In this document: positions 1 to 7,167 of the stretch, piece by piece
Position numbering within the stretch: the first letter of the stretch is position 1
How the letters are laid out: every line of letters starts with the position of its first letter
NCBI GenBank assembly: GCA_036340215.1
Contig: JAYYZF010000081.1
Span: forward strand, 1-9,069
DNA: 9,069 bases
Direction of reading: 5' to 3'
Source of the DNA: JABJPE01 sp036340215
Lineage (GTDB): Bacteria > Pseudomonadota > Gammaproteobacteria > Comchoanobacterales > Comchoanobacteraceae
Translations under genes and position numbers: made by a program
The notes under the pieces: generated by a model
What the model was told of the DNA's origin: nothing
Seen by the model: the letters and a program-made list of their open reading frames with translations, nothing else
Database searches by the model: none

Positions 1-641
1 TATGTGGTTGCAAGATGATGGTGTCCTTGATAGTCATCTGGTGAGATATCAACATACTTTAGGAGCATGCTTTTTGCTTTTGTAAGATTATTCTGAAACT
101 GTAGGTTTTGAGCATAAAAAAGTATAAACTTGCTCGATTGGAAATCTAATTTCTTTGCCTTATTTAATAACTCAGAAGCTTTTTTATATTGAGCTGATTC
201 GTGAAGGCACTGAATTAACATAATGTAGGCTTCTTCATAATCCTCTTTTTGCTTAATAGCTAAGTATAAGAATTCTTCCGAAATCTTATAATCTTGGCGC
301 TGCAGATAAATTATGCCTAAGTTATAGTAAGCTGCTGGATTTATGGAATTAATTATTATTGATTTTTTGTAGAGATCAATAGCGGCTGTTATATCATGCT
401 GATATTTTTTTATATTTGCGTAGCTATTGTAAAAGGATGAAGAGTCTGGGTTTAGCTGTATAGCTTTTAGAACATATTCCTCGGCCTTTGATAATAACCC
501 TCTCTGACCATATGAGATAGCCATTAGATGTAAAATATTAGGGTTATTTGGATCTGCGGCTAAAAGCTCATGATATAATCTTTCTGCTTCAGCATGTTTG
601 TTATTTTGGTGCGCATCTAAAGCTTGCGCAATATCAACCAT
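1..641 (-). CDS. Tetratricopeptide-repeat (TPR) protein, N-terminal part, cut by the window edge
   Basis: Reading left from an ATG at 641 gives 213 open codons with no stop before base 1, so the C-terminus is missing. The protein begins MVDIAQALDAHQNNKHAEAE and is built of helical pairs of about 34 residues with TPR spacing. Typical A/Y/L/P positions are seen around residues 5-34 (ending DPNNP), 37-66 (ending LNPDS), 70-102, 104-135 and onward, giving about five or six repeats. TPRs are protein-protein interaction scaffolds. There is no signal peptide or membrane segment in the visible part, so it is probably cytoplasmic. The ATG lies only 2 bases after the mltB stop (TAGATATG) without a strong Shine-Dalgarno, which suggests translational coupling to mltB. 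Some proteins with this kind of N-terminal TPR array carry a C-terminal sulfotransferase or glycosyltransferase domain. The missing part would decide this, so no function is assigned. Confidence 0.85.
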   Translation of the reverse strand, partial: MVDIAQALDAHQNNKHAEAERLYHELLAADPNNPNILHLMAISYGQRGLLSKAEEYVLKAIQLNPDSSSFYNSYANIKKYQHDITAAIDLYKKSIIINSINPAAYYNLGIIYLQRQDYKISEEFLYLAIKQKEDYEEAYIMLIQCLHESAQYKKASELLNKAKKLDFQSSKFILFYAQNLQFQNNLTKAKSMLLKYVDISPDDYQGHHHLATT

Positions 642-643
642 AT

Positions 644-1618
644 CTAGGCTTTTTTCTCAGATAATAAGCTAGCTAATTCTGTCACAGCAAGCACGTAGAG
701 ATCACTTTTATTATATTTTTTTATAACATCAAAATTACCAAGTCCAAGCCAGGTGCTTGGAGTATTTGTATCTTGATCAACCTGAATCAATCTAACTTTC
801 TGTTGTGGTGAAATCTTTGTTTCTGCAGTAATACCTTTTGAATCAAGGTCTTTGACGCTGTAAATTTTATTATATTCTATCCTGCTACCATTTCTTTTAG
901 CAAGATTAGCTTTGATTGCTGGTTGTTCGTCTTTAATCCAACCAAAATGACGTAAATAATTTCCAATACTTGTCATAGCATCGTATTTGTCATCAAATAA
1001 ATTAGGATTATGCTGAGTACTTGTTGTTCTGGCGAAATGTCTATAACTACTTGGCATGAACTGTGGTATACCAAGGGCTCCAGCATAAGAGCCTTTAATT
1101 GATGTAGGATCTAACTTTAATTCACGACATAAAAGTAAGAATTGTGCTAACTCATAGCGAAAAAAGTTTGCTCTTTTAGGATAGAAGAAGGATAAAGTAT
1201 ACAGGCTATCTAAGGTGCTAAATTGAGTTTTATTTTTACCATAGTTAGACTCAACGCCAATAATGGCTACTATTATTTCAGGAGAAACCCCGTATTGTTT
1301 AGCTACTTTGTCTAGGTATGAGTTATGTTTTATTAAAAACTCTTTACCCTCGGAAATTCTTTGTGGAGTTAGGAAGAGCTTGCGATAATCACTATAACTT
1401 TTCTCTTCATATGGAGCATTCATAGTTTTAATAATTGTTTCGTTATAGTGTGCCTGCTTAAGAACTTTTTCGACTTCTCCAGCTTTGAACTTAAATTTAT
1501 CTACTAGCTCTGTTTTAAATTTACTAATCTCATTCTGAGTAGCTGGTGTTGGCCCAGCATTAACACTAATCCATGAGCAGCAGAATATCACTGGCGCAAG
1601 CAACTTTAAAAACTTCAT
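644..1618 (-). CDS. mltB: Lytic murein transglycosylase B (MltB family)
   Basis: This 324-residue protein cleaves the glycan strands of peptidoglycan, forming 1,6-anhydro-MurNAc ends, in the periplasm. Residues 1-21 look like a type I signal peptide, with a hydrophobic core and a probable cut after VNA (A21/G22). Unlike E. coli MltB there is no clear lipobox: the cysteines C13-C14 sit inside the hydrophobic core after VIF. The catalytic glutamate is E123 in AIIGVESNYG, matching the AIIGVET motif of the family. The second signature, SYAGALGIPQFMPSSY, spans about residues 177-192 and is followed by the D-A-x-x-S-I-x-N-Y-x-x-x-x-GW element (residues 213-227). It lies 66 bases after rodA and has its own good ribosome site. 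The family is secure. Soluble periplasmic rather than lipoprotein localisation is inference. Confidence 0.95.
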   Translation of the reverse strand: MKFLKLLAPVIFCCSWISVNAGPTPATQNEISKFKTELVDKFKFKAGEVEKVLKQAHYNETIIKTMNAPYEEKSYSDYRKLFLTPQRISEGKEFLIKHNSYLDKVAKQYGVSPEIIVAIIGVESNYGKNKTQFSTLDSLYTLSFFYPKRANFFRYELAQFLLLCRELKLDPTSIKGSYAGALGIPQFMPSSYRHFARTTSTQHNPNLFDDKYDAMTSIGNYLRHFGWIKDEQPAIKANLAKRNGSRIEYNKIYSVKDLDSKGITAETKISPQQKVRLIQVDQDTNTPSTWLGLGNFDVIKKYNKSDLYVLAVTELASLLSEKKA

Positions 1619-1626
1619 AACATTTT

Positions 1627-1631
1627 CCCCT
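1627..1631 (-). promoter_or_regulatory. Ribosome binding site of mltB
   Basis: Read on the minus strand the sequence is TTAGGGGAAAATGTTATG. The AGGGG core lies 8 bases before the ATG at 1618. It is one of the clearest Shine-Dalgarno sites in the window and supports the chosen mltB start. Confidence 0.7.
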
Positions 1632-1640
1632 AATGAGTAT

Positions 1641-1680
1641 AATACAATTTTACAGATAAAATTCTAAAATACAATTTTAT
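1641..1680. repeat. 12-bp direct repeat and AT-only palindrome in the rodA-mltB spacer
   Basis: The 12-mer AATACAATTTTA occurs exactly at 1641-1652 and again at 1668-1679, 27 bases apart. The second copy also forms the right arm of an 8-bp palindrome: ATAAAATT at 1656-1663 pairs with AATTTTAT at 1673-1680 around a 9-base loop. The stem is purely A/T, so it would be a poor terminator. On the minus strand, TTGTAT followed 16 bases later by TAAAAT could be a weak promoter for mltB. Its function is unproven, and AT-rich spacers produce such repeats by chance. Confidence 0.35.
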
Positions 1681-1684
1681 TTTG

Positions 1685-2788
1685 CTAGCTAGTGATTAAT
1701 TTTTTGTGAGAATTAATTGACATTAATATTCCTAGAGACATCATAGTTGTCACTAAAAAGCTACCACCATAGCTTATTAGTGGCAGAGGCACTCCAACTA
1801 CAGGTAAAATTCCTGTGGTCATACCAATATTAATAAAGGCGTAGCAGAAAAAATTTGTGCTTATACTTGCAGCAGTTAGGCGAGAAAAAGTATTCTGTGC
1901 ATGTATAGCAATGTAATAACCTCGGATAGTAATTGAGAGCAATAACAAAATTACCAAACATGCGCCAAACAGACCAAATTCCTCACAAATATGCGCAAAT
2001 ATAAAGTCAGTTGTATTTTCTGGCAAATATTTAAGATGTGATTGGGTTCCTGCAAGGAACCCTTTTCCAAATATACCTCCTGATCCTATCGCTATTTTTG
2101 ATTGAATTATATGGTAGCCTGAAGTAAGTGGCACACTCTCAGGATTAATAAATGTAAGGATACGTTGTTTTTGGTAATTATGTAAGAAATGCCAACATAT
2201 AGGTAAGCTGAGAATTAAACTACTTAAGCCAATTCCTATTATTTTCCACTCGAGACCAGCGAGGAATATAACACAACAACCACTTATAGCAAGTAAAGTG
2301 GCAGTACCCAAATCAGGTTGTTTTAATGTAATGCACACAGGAATTATTACTATAAGCAAAGATATTACTAAATAGCGGCTATTAATAGGTAGGTTTGTAT
2401 CTTGTAAAATTTTAGCAATGAATAATGGTAGTGCGATCTTCATTACTTCTGATGGTTCAAAATTTATTATACCTAGGTTAATCCAACGCTGAGCACCTTT
2501 ACCTATATGTCCTGTAAAAAATACTACCACCAGTAAGCTTAAACCTATAAAATATAGATATGGTGAACTATCAGCAATCTTCTTAGGTTGTACTCTTGAG
2601 ATGCTGAGCATCAATATTAAGCCAATACAAAATCTAGCAAATTGCTTCAGTGGTACTACGTAGGTATCACCAGACGAGCTATACAATATGGTTAAGCCAA
2701 ACATTACAGTTAAGCATGTTAAGGAAAGTATCCAATAATCAAAATTAAAGCTATTAAAGTATTTTATTAATATTTTTCTTAATTTCAT
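1685..2788 (-). CDS. rodA: Rod-shape peptidoglycan glycosyltransferase RodA (SEDS family)
   Basis: This 367-residue polytopic inner-membrane protein has about ten hydrophobic helices. RodA polymerises lipid II into glycan strands and works as a pair with PBP2 in lateral-wall elongation. Family signatures seen are RWINLG...FEPSE near residues 101-114, KQPDLGTA near 156-163, GKGFLAGTQSHLKYLPENTTDFIF near 241-264 and PLPLISYGGS near 334-343. D261 in the PENTTDFIF loop corresponds to the catalytic aspartate of E. coli RodA (PERHTDFIF, D262). The ATG overlaps the mrdA stop as ATGA (2785-2788), so it is translationally coupled to its partner PBP2. Length is normal for the family. It is RodA rather than FtsW because of its mrdA neighbour and the length. 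Confidence 0.96.
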   Translation of the reverse strand: MKLRKILIKYFNSFNFDYWILSLTCLTVMFGLTILYSSSGDTYVVPLKQFARFCIGLILMLSISRVQPKKIADSSPYLYFIGLSLLVVVFFTGHIGKGAQRWINLGIINFEPSEVMKIALPLFIAKILQDTNLPINSRYLVISLLIVIIPVCITLKQPDLGTATLLAISGCCVIFLAGLEWKIIGIGLSSLILSLPICWHFLHNYQKQRILTFINPESVPLTSGYHIIQSKIAIGSGGIFGKGFLAGTQSHLKYLPENTTDFIFAHICEEFGLFGACLVILLLLSITIRGYYIAIHAQNTFSRLTAASISTNFFCYAFINIGMTTGILPVVGVPLPLISYGGSFLVTTMMSLGILMSINSHKKLITS

Positions 2789-4602
2789 GCTTTTAACTCA
2801 TAGTATTTATCAAAAATAATTCTCGCTATCTTTGGTGCTATTTCAGTATTTTCTGCAATGACAGCTACTGCAATTTCTGCATCCTCAATAGGCGAGAAGC
2901 CAATAAAGAGAGAATGGTTCCTTATCCTTTTTGGCACTTTATCGCTATCGTTATATTGCTTTTCATTTCTATAAAGTTGTGCCGTTCCAGTTTTACCTGC
3001 AATAGTATAATTATGCTCATAGCCAAATCTAAAGCCAGTTCCACCATGTTCACTAACAACACTAGACATAGCTTCGGTAACTATATTCCAATTTTTATCA
3101 GTCATCTTAACAGACGCAATCTTTATTGGTTCTGTGACTGATCTTTCAGCATCAGACGATATATCTTTGACTAAGTGAGGCACATAGCCATTACCATGAT
3201 TTGCAAGTATTGCGGTTGCTTGTGCAAGTTGTATTGGAGTTGTTAGCATAAACCCTTGGCCAATACCTGATAAAATAGTATCACCGACAAACCAGCTTGA
3301 ACCTTTACTATCTTTTTTCCAAATAGGATTTGCTACCAAGCCATTTGATTCCCCAATTAGATCAACGCCAGTTTTATGCCCGAAGCCAAATTCTTGCAAA
3401 ATATCTGAAATGTTATCAATACCCATTTTTACCGATAATTCATAAAAATATGTATCACATGAAATTTTAATAGCCTTAGAAAGATTTACCTTACCATGAC
3501 CATCAAGCTTCCAATCTCTATAGACATGAGTTGTGCCAGGATACACGTAAGAGCCTTTATCTTCAATCGTATCATCTTTATTAATTAATTCTCTTTCCAG
3601 TGCTCCTAATGCTAAAAATGGTTTAATGGTTGATGCTAAAGGAAATTGACCTTGTAGAGCTCTATTAAACATTGGTTTCGTATAACTATCCGATAATTCT
3701 TTAATTTCTTTCTGGCTAATACCTTTTACGAATAAATTAGCATCATAGCTAGGATTATTAACTAATGCTAATATTTCTCCATTACTAGGATTGATAACAA
3801 CGGCAGAGCCAAGTTCGGTGCCAAATGCCTTCTGCGCAGCTTTTTGTAGCTCGATATCAATTGTTAGTGTGATATTTGATCCTGGCTGAGGCTTCTCTAT
3901 CGCTATTTCGTCAATGTATTTGCCACTGGCATTTACTTCAAGCTTCCTATAACCATGAGTCCCTCTTAATATGTTTTCATATGCTTTTTCTATTCCGATA
4001 ATACCAAGAAAAGGATTAATTTGATAAGCTAATCTCTCTTCATCATTAAGATTATTTGTATTAATGCGAGCAACATAACCAAGTATTCCCGAGGCATATT
4101 TTTTCTCAGGGTAATTCCTTATCAAATAACTTTGAATTTCAGCTTCTGGGTATTTATATTTATCGATATAAAACTTTGCAATATCTTTCTCTGAAAGTTT
4201 CATTTTTAAAGGAATAGGTTTTTTATATTTTTTTGAGGGTAAGGATTTCAGAAACTCATTCGTAGTTTGTTTACTAAGATTAACACTTTTCCCAAGCTTT
4301 TCGAGAGTTTCATCTAAGTTATTGCTTTTACTTGGCGTTATTTCTAATCTATGTGCGGGTATATTTTCTGCTAATATTTTTCCATTTCTATCAAGTATTA
4401 AACCCCGTTTTGCTATTATTGGCTCTAATTTAAACTGATTATTTTCCGACTTCTTCGCGTAGCTATCATATTCTTCAACTTGTAAATAGAATAATCTAAC
4501 AATTAATCCAAGGCTAGCTATTATTATTAAGGCAAGTAAAAATAAGACGCGCCTAATGAGCATTTCCTTTTCATAATAGTGGTTTTTTATTACTTTTCTC
4601 AT
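2785..4602 (-). CDS. mrdA: Penicillin-binding protein 2, elongasome transpeptidase
   Basis: This 605-residue class B PBP is anchored in the inner membrane by one helix (about residues 16-38) with the rest in the periplasm. It cross-links peptidoglycan peptides during rod elongation, with RodA. The non-catalytic dimerisation domain (about 60-240) includes RGLILDRNG at 66-74. The transpeptidase domain carries the active-site serine S324 in STIK (SxxK), the second motif S381-C-D383, and the third motif K537-T-G-T. SxD instead of SxN is normal for PBP2 (E. coli has SAD); E. coli has KSGT where this protein has KTGT. The ATG at 4602 gives an N-terminus matching E. coli PBP2 in its distance to the IRR...membrane segment. 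A second ATG at 4563 (codon 14) follows AAGGA too closely to be a better start. The 76-base spacer before it is AT-rich with no clear promoter. Confidence 0.97.
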   Translation of the reverse strand: MRKVIKNHYYEKEMLIRRVLFLLALIIIASLGLIVRLFYLQVEEYDSYAKKSENNQFKLEPIIAKRGLILDRNGKILAENIPAHRLEITPSKSNNLDETLEKLGKSVNLSKQTTNEFLKSLPSKKYKKPIPLKMKLSEKDIAKFYIDKYKYPEAEIQSYLIRNYPEKKYASGILGYVARINTNNLNDEERLAYQINPFLGIIGIEKAYENILRGTHGYRKLEVNASGKYIDEIAIEKPQPGSNITLTIDIELQKAAQKAFGTELGSAVVINPSNGEILALVNNPSYDANLFVKGISQKEIKELSDSYTKPMFNRALQGQFPLASTIKPFLALGALERELINKDDTIEDKGSYVYPGTTHVYRDWKLDGHGKVNLSKAIKISCDTYFYELSVKMGIDNISDILQEFGFGHKTGVDLIGESNGLVANPIWKKDSKGSSWFVGDTILSGIGQGFMLTTPIQLAQATAILANHGNGYVPHLVKDISSDAERSVTEPIKIASVKMTDKNWNIVTEAMSSVVSEHGGTGFRFGYEHNYTIAGKTGTAQLYRNEKQYNDSDKVPKRIRNHSLFIGFSPIEDAEIAVAVIAENTEIAPKIARIIFDKYYELKA

Positions 4603-4678
4603 ATACTAATTTAACGCTAATAAATGACTCTATAATTACTAATTTATCCAAAAAAATCAATTATATTTAGCTTCAATT

Positions 4679-5146
4679 TTAAACTCTGTGGTATGGATGT
4701 CCAGCTGCTATACATTGCGCTCTAAATATTTGCTCAAGTAACACTAGTTTGGCAAGATCGTGCGTGTAAGTTAAGCAACTTAATGATAAGCGATAGTCTA
4801 CATTATTTAAGATTTCATTACTTAAGCCGTCGGAGGGTCCTATTATAAAAGTGATATTTTTATGATTATCAAGCTTATCTATAAGGAACGATGAAAATTC
4901 TAAACTGTTTAGGCTCTTAGAGTTTTCATCAAGCGCTATTATAAAATTATTTGTTTTAATTTTCTCTTGAATTATGGCAGTTTCTTTATTCTCTCTCTGC
5001 CTTTTATCCAGTTTTGTGGATACAGCGTTCAAATGGATAGGATTTACTAGATACTTGTTTTTTAGTAATTTTAAATAGTAGTCGTAGCCACCCTGAAGCC
5101 ATGTAGGTGGTTTGTTGCCAATTGTAATTAAGGTTATACTGAACAC
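4679..5146 (-). CDS. rlmH: 23S rRNA (pseudouridine1915-N3) methyltransferase RlmH
   Basis: RlmH is a SPOUT (knotted) SAM-dependent enzyme that methylates pseudouridine 1915 in helix 69 of 23S rRNA on the assembled 70S ribosome. Signatures are an N-terminal ITIGNKPPTWLQGGY block, the SAM-loop FIIGPSDGLS, the T-Y-T-H-D-L-A-K-L-V-L-L-E-Q helix and the characteristic C-terminal HPYHRV. The loop reads GPSDG where E. coli has GGPEG, so the usual second glycine is proline. Two GTG starts are possible. The longer form starts at 5158 (159 residues) and overlaps rsfS by 13 bases. The form chosen here starts at 5146, gives 155 residues (the same as E. coli) and shares a base with the rsfS stop as TAGTG. 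A GAGGA lies 3 bases before the first GTG and 15 before the second, so spacing does not settle it. Confidence 0.94.
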   Translation of the reverse strand: MFSITLITIGNKPPTWLQGGYDYYLKLLKNKYLVNPIHLNAVSTKLDKRQRENKETAIIQEKIKTNNFIIALDENSKSLNSLEFSSFLIDKLDNHKNITFIIGPSDGLSNEILNNVDYRLSLSCLTYTHDLAKLVLLEQIFRAQCIAAGHPYHRV

Positions 5147-5454
5147 TAGTTTTGCCACAGTTCCTCAATATTATAAAAATCTCGAGTTTCCTGCTTCATA
5201 ATATTTACAATCACATCCCCAAGGTCTACTAAGACCCATTCACCATATTCTGTTCCCTCAGCATGTGGGGGTTTTTTATTGGGTTGTTTTGCTGAAAGCA
5301 CTATCTTCTTAGCGATACCAACGATATGGGGTGCGCTAGTACCGGTGCATACTACAATAGTATCTGCGATATCTGATAGCTCTTTAATATTGATTGTTAC
5401 GATATTTTGAGCTTTATGCTGCTCTAATATATTTATTATTTTCTCTAACTTCAT
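5146..5454 (-). CDS. rsfS: Ribosomal silencing factor RsfS
   Basis: RsfS (Iojap/YbeB family) binds ribosomal protein uL14 (L14) and blocks joining of the 30S and 50S subunits, lowering translation in starvation. The family core is plain: D-T-I-V-V-C-T-G-T-S (DCMIICTGTS in E. coli), then E-G-T-E-Y-G-E-W-V-L-V-D-L-G-D-V-I-V-N-I-M and a C-terminal Y-x-x-E-x-L-W. The chosen start is the ATG at 5454, giving 102 residues, because AAAGG lies 8 bases upstream. An in-frame ATG at 5460 would add Met-Tyr but sits 2 bases from AAGG. The gene leads the conserved cluster and overlaps rlmH. nadD, its usual upstream neighbour in gammaproteobacteria, is absent. Confidence 0.95.
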   Translation of the reverse strand: MKLEKIINILEQHKAQNIVTINIKELSDIADTIVVCTGTSAPHIVGIAKKIVLSAKQPNKKPPHAEGTEYGEWVLVDLGDVIVNIMKQETRDFYNIEELWQN

Positions 5455-5460
5455 ATACAT

Positions 5461-5538
5461 TACCTTTCAAAATGCCTATTATGCATGTTTTTGAGGAAAT
5501 ATCTACATTATTTTTTCCAGAATAGGCTTGTATTCTAG
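5461..5538 (-). promoter_or_regulatory. Intergenic region before rsfS, possible promoter of the conserved cluster
   Basis: This 78-base spacer separates the accessory genes from the rsfS-to-TPR cluster and is the natural place for its promoter. On the minus strand, CATAAT (5478-5483, five of six matches to TATAAT) directly follows TG, but no good -35 lies 16-18 bases upstream. A perfect 7-bp inverted repeat, GCCTATT at 5474-5480 and AATAGGC at 5521-5527, brackets the centre of the spacer. It could be an operator or a long-looped RNA hairpin, or chance. No Rho-independent terminator for the upstream gene is visible. Confidence 0.25.
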
Positions 5539-6306
5539 TTATTTGAATAAAAACTCTGCTGCAACAAAGAAGTGATCACTGCCGTATTCGGAGGCTGGTC
5601 TATAATCTAAGACATTTGCATCTATCACATCACCAGAGAGGTTTTTTACTAATATCCAATCTATTTTAGAATCACGATTAAAGTTATCACGAAAGGAGTG
5701 GAAAGTAGGGTTTTTATAATTTTCTTCATGAATAAATTTATAAGTATCTTTAAAACCGTAGTCAAAAATTTTAATCATTGTGGAGCTATTATAAGTATTA
5801 TTCATATCACCTGTAAAAATTATATTTTCTAAAATATTATGGTTTTTAATAAAATTTAATATTATGTCTACTTGTAATATGCTTAGCTTAGAACAGTCGT
5901 AGCTCAGATGAGTGTTTATAATGTTTAAAAAACAATTATTAGATAAATTTTTTAATTTCACGTAATTAGCATATCTAGGAATTCTTCTTTTAATATTCTC
6001 GTTACCAATACTATTAGGTAAATTCAAAATTAAAGATTCCTCTTCTTCAAATAAATTTTTCTTATACAAAATTGCATTCATGGGATGAGAATTATGTTGT
6101 AAGTTATTATCTAATATTTGATACAAGGATAGCTTAGTTTTTAAATCTTGATATTGATATTTACTAAGTTCTTGTAAGCAAATTATATCTGGGTTGATAC
6201 TTAATAAATTTTTTATACACTTACCTTTTCTTTTTGCCCAAGGGTGATTTTTGGGAGAAAGGAAATCTGCTAGTACGTTGGCAGATAATATTTTAACCCT
6301 TTTCAT
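5539..6306 (-). CDS. Endonuclease/exonuclease/phosphatase (EEP) fold hydrolase
   Basis: This 255-residue protein has the full set of Mg2+-dependent EEP (DNase I-like) active-site motifs: N10 in LSANVLADF, E46 in DIICLQE, N131-T-H133, D167-M-N169 in FTGDMN, D216 in KIDWILV, and the terminal G-S-D244-H245. A TFHSF segment at about 201-205 precedes the D216 block. The family hydrolyses phosphodiester or phosphomonoester bonds in nucleic acids, nucleotides, phosphoinositides or sphingomyelin, and the substrate cannot be read from the motifs. There is no signal peptide or membrane helix, so it is cytoplasmic unless exported by a non-Sec route. The ATG overlaps the stop of the upstream membrane-protein gene as ATGA, with AGGG about 4 bases before it, so the two are probably cotranslated. 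It is rich in Asn, Lys and Ile, as expected for AT-rich DNA. It is not a close match to exonuclease III as far as can be seen. Confidence 0.88.
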   Translation of the reverse strand: MKRVKILSANVLADFLSPKNHPWAKRKGKCIKNLLSINPDIICLQELSKYQYQDLKTKLSLYQILDNNLQHNSHPMNAILYKKNLFEEEESLILNLPNSIGNENIKRRIPRYANYVKLKNLSNNCFLNIINTHLSYDCSKLSILQVDIILNFIKNHNILENIIFTGDMNNTYNSSTMIKIFDYGFKDTYKFIHEENYKNPTFHSFRDNFNRDSKIDWILVKNLSGDVIDANVLDYRPASEYGSDHFFVAAEFLFK

Positions 6307-7091
6307 GGCACCCTATGATAAGGAATTTTAAATGCAGAATTATCAGACTTATTAGTTGGACCGATTTGCACTTGATGCTCAAAATTTGTGTTGGTATTAT
6401 CGGCCTCTAGCCTTCTTGTTACCGGGCGGATTCTTTCAGGTGTTGGTCTTAGGCAATTAGAATGATTATATAAATTGGCTGCGCTTATAATGTGTTTTGG
6501 TGATGATCCTGGCCTAGCTTTAGGAGAATTTTCTTCAATCAAACTATAATCAGATAGTTGTTTTATTGGAGAGACTGCTCTAATTATTTGTTCACATAAT
6601 ATATACAATCCAACTATTACTATATGAGTTAATCTTGAATCAAATAAAACTATACCTGTTACTCCAATGTTACTCACAAATAGCCATTCTAGTATAGGCT
6701 TAAAAAAAATCAGGGATATAGATATAGCTGAGACTATAGTTGCTCTGAGTAATAATGACAATAGAGTATCTTTTTTTCTAGAATTTAAATTTGCATCGAA
6801 TATATTTATATATCTCTGTTGATATAATGAAAGACAAATATCAATAGCAAGGGATATAAATGCAATTTTGGCTAGAATAGTAGCAGAAAAGTTAGTTTTA
6901 GTGGCAATAACCAAAATAAAGTATATGCTATTAAAAACTAATGCTAAGATCAATTTCTGATAATTACTCATCCTTAGAGTGTTAGCAGAAGAATGCGACA
7001 ATTTCAAGTTTATAAGATTAAGCTCTTGATCAAAGGATGAAGATAATTTTCTGACAAGATATGGCGGTGTTAGGTTATTAGATTTTTCCAT
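6303..7091 (-). CDS. Unrecognised four-helix membrane protein with a hydrophilic C-terminal tail
   Basis: The 262-residue product is not recognised. Four hydrophobic segments are evident at about residues 46-64, 68-90, 110-138 and 143-172, after a 45-residue polar N-terminus. The last 90 residues are hydrophilic, with Arg/Pro-rich stretches (RPTPERIRPVTRRLE near 215-229) and an Asn-rich part. The even helix number puts both ends on the same side, probably the cytoplasm. No catalytic motif or lipoprotein signal is seen. The start ATG at 7091 has only a weak GAG six bases upstream. The stop overlaps the EEP gene start (ATGA), which ties the two functionally, perhaps with this protein placing the enzyme at the membrane; that is inference. 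Alternatives such as a holin-like, transport or secreted host-membrane protein cannot be excluded. Confidence 0.7.
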   Translation of the reverse strand: MEKSNNLTPPYLVRKLSSSFDQELNLINLKLSHSSANTLRMSNYQKLILALVFNSIYFILVIATKTNFSATILAKIAFISLAIDICLSLYQQRYINIFDANLNSRKKDTLLSLLLRATIVSAISISLIFFKPILEWLFVSNIGVTGIVLFDSRLTHIVIVGLYILCEQIIRAVSPIKQLSDYSLIEENSPKARPGSSPKHIISAANLYNHSNCLRPTPERIRPVTRRLEADNTNTNFEHQVQIGPTNKSDNSAFKIPYHRVP

Positions 7092-7167
7092 ATTAAACTC
7101 TACTCAGATAACAAGTTTATAGTGACAGATTTTTAATATTAGATCAAAATTTATTACTTAATTTTTA
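7092..7167 (-). promoter_or_regulatory. Spacer between coiled-coil and membrane-protein genes, weak promoter candidate
   Basis: This is a 76-base, very AT-rich spacer. On the minus strand a TATAAA element follows TTGATC, but the gap is 20 bases, too long for a good sigma-70 promoter. No hairpin with a T-run is seen, so transcription may read through from the coiled-coil gene. Confidence 0.2.

Noticed and set aside
2914..3141. Plus-strand open frame of 75 codons inside mrdA
   Set aside because: It is antisense to the PBP2 transpeptidase domain, which has all its catalytic motifs. It has no recognisable domain and is a shadow frame.
4603..4678. Promoter or terminator in the rlmH-mrdA spacer
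   Set aside because: It is AT-rich, with TTGATT and several TA-rich hexamers, but none has proper spacing and no GC stem is present.
6303..6320. C-terminal PYHRV shared by the membrane protein and RlmH
   Set aside because: All five codons differ synonymously between the two genes and nothing else is similar, so this is most likely coincidence rather than duplication.
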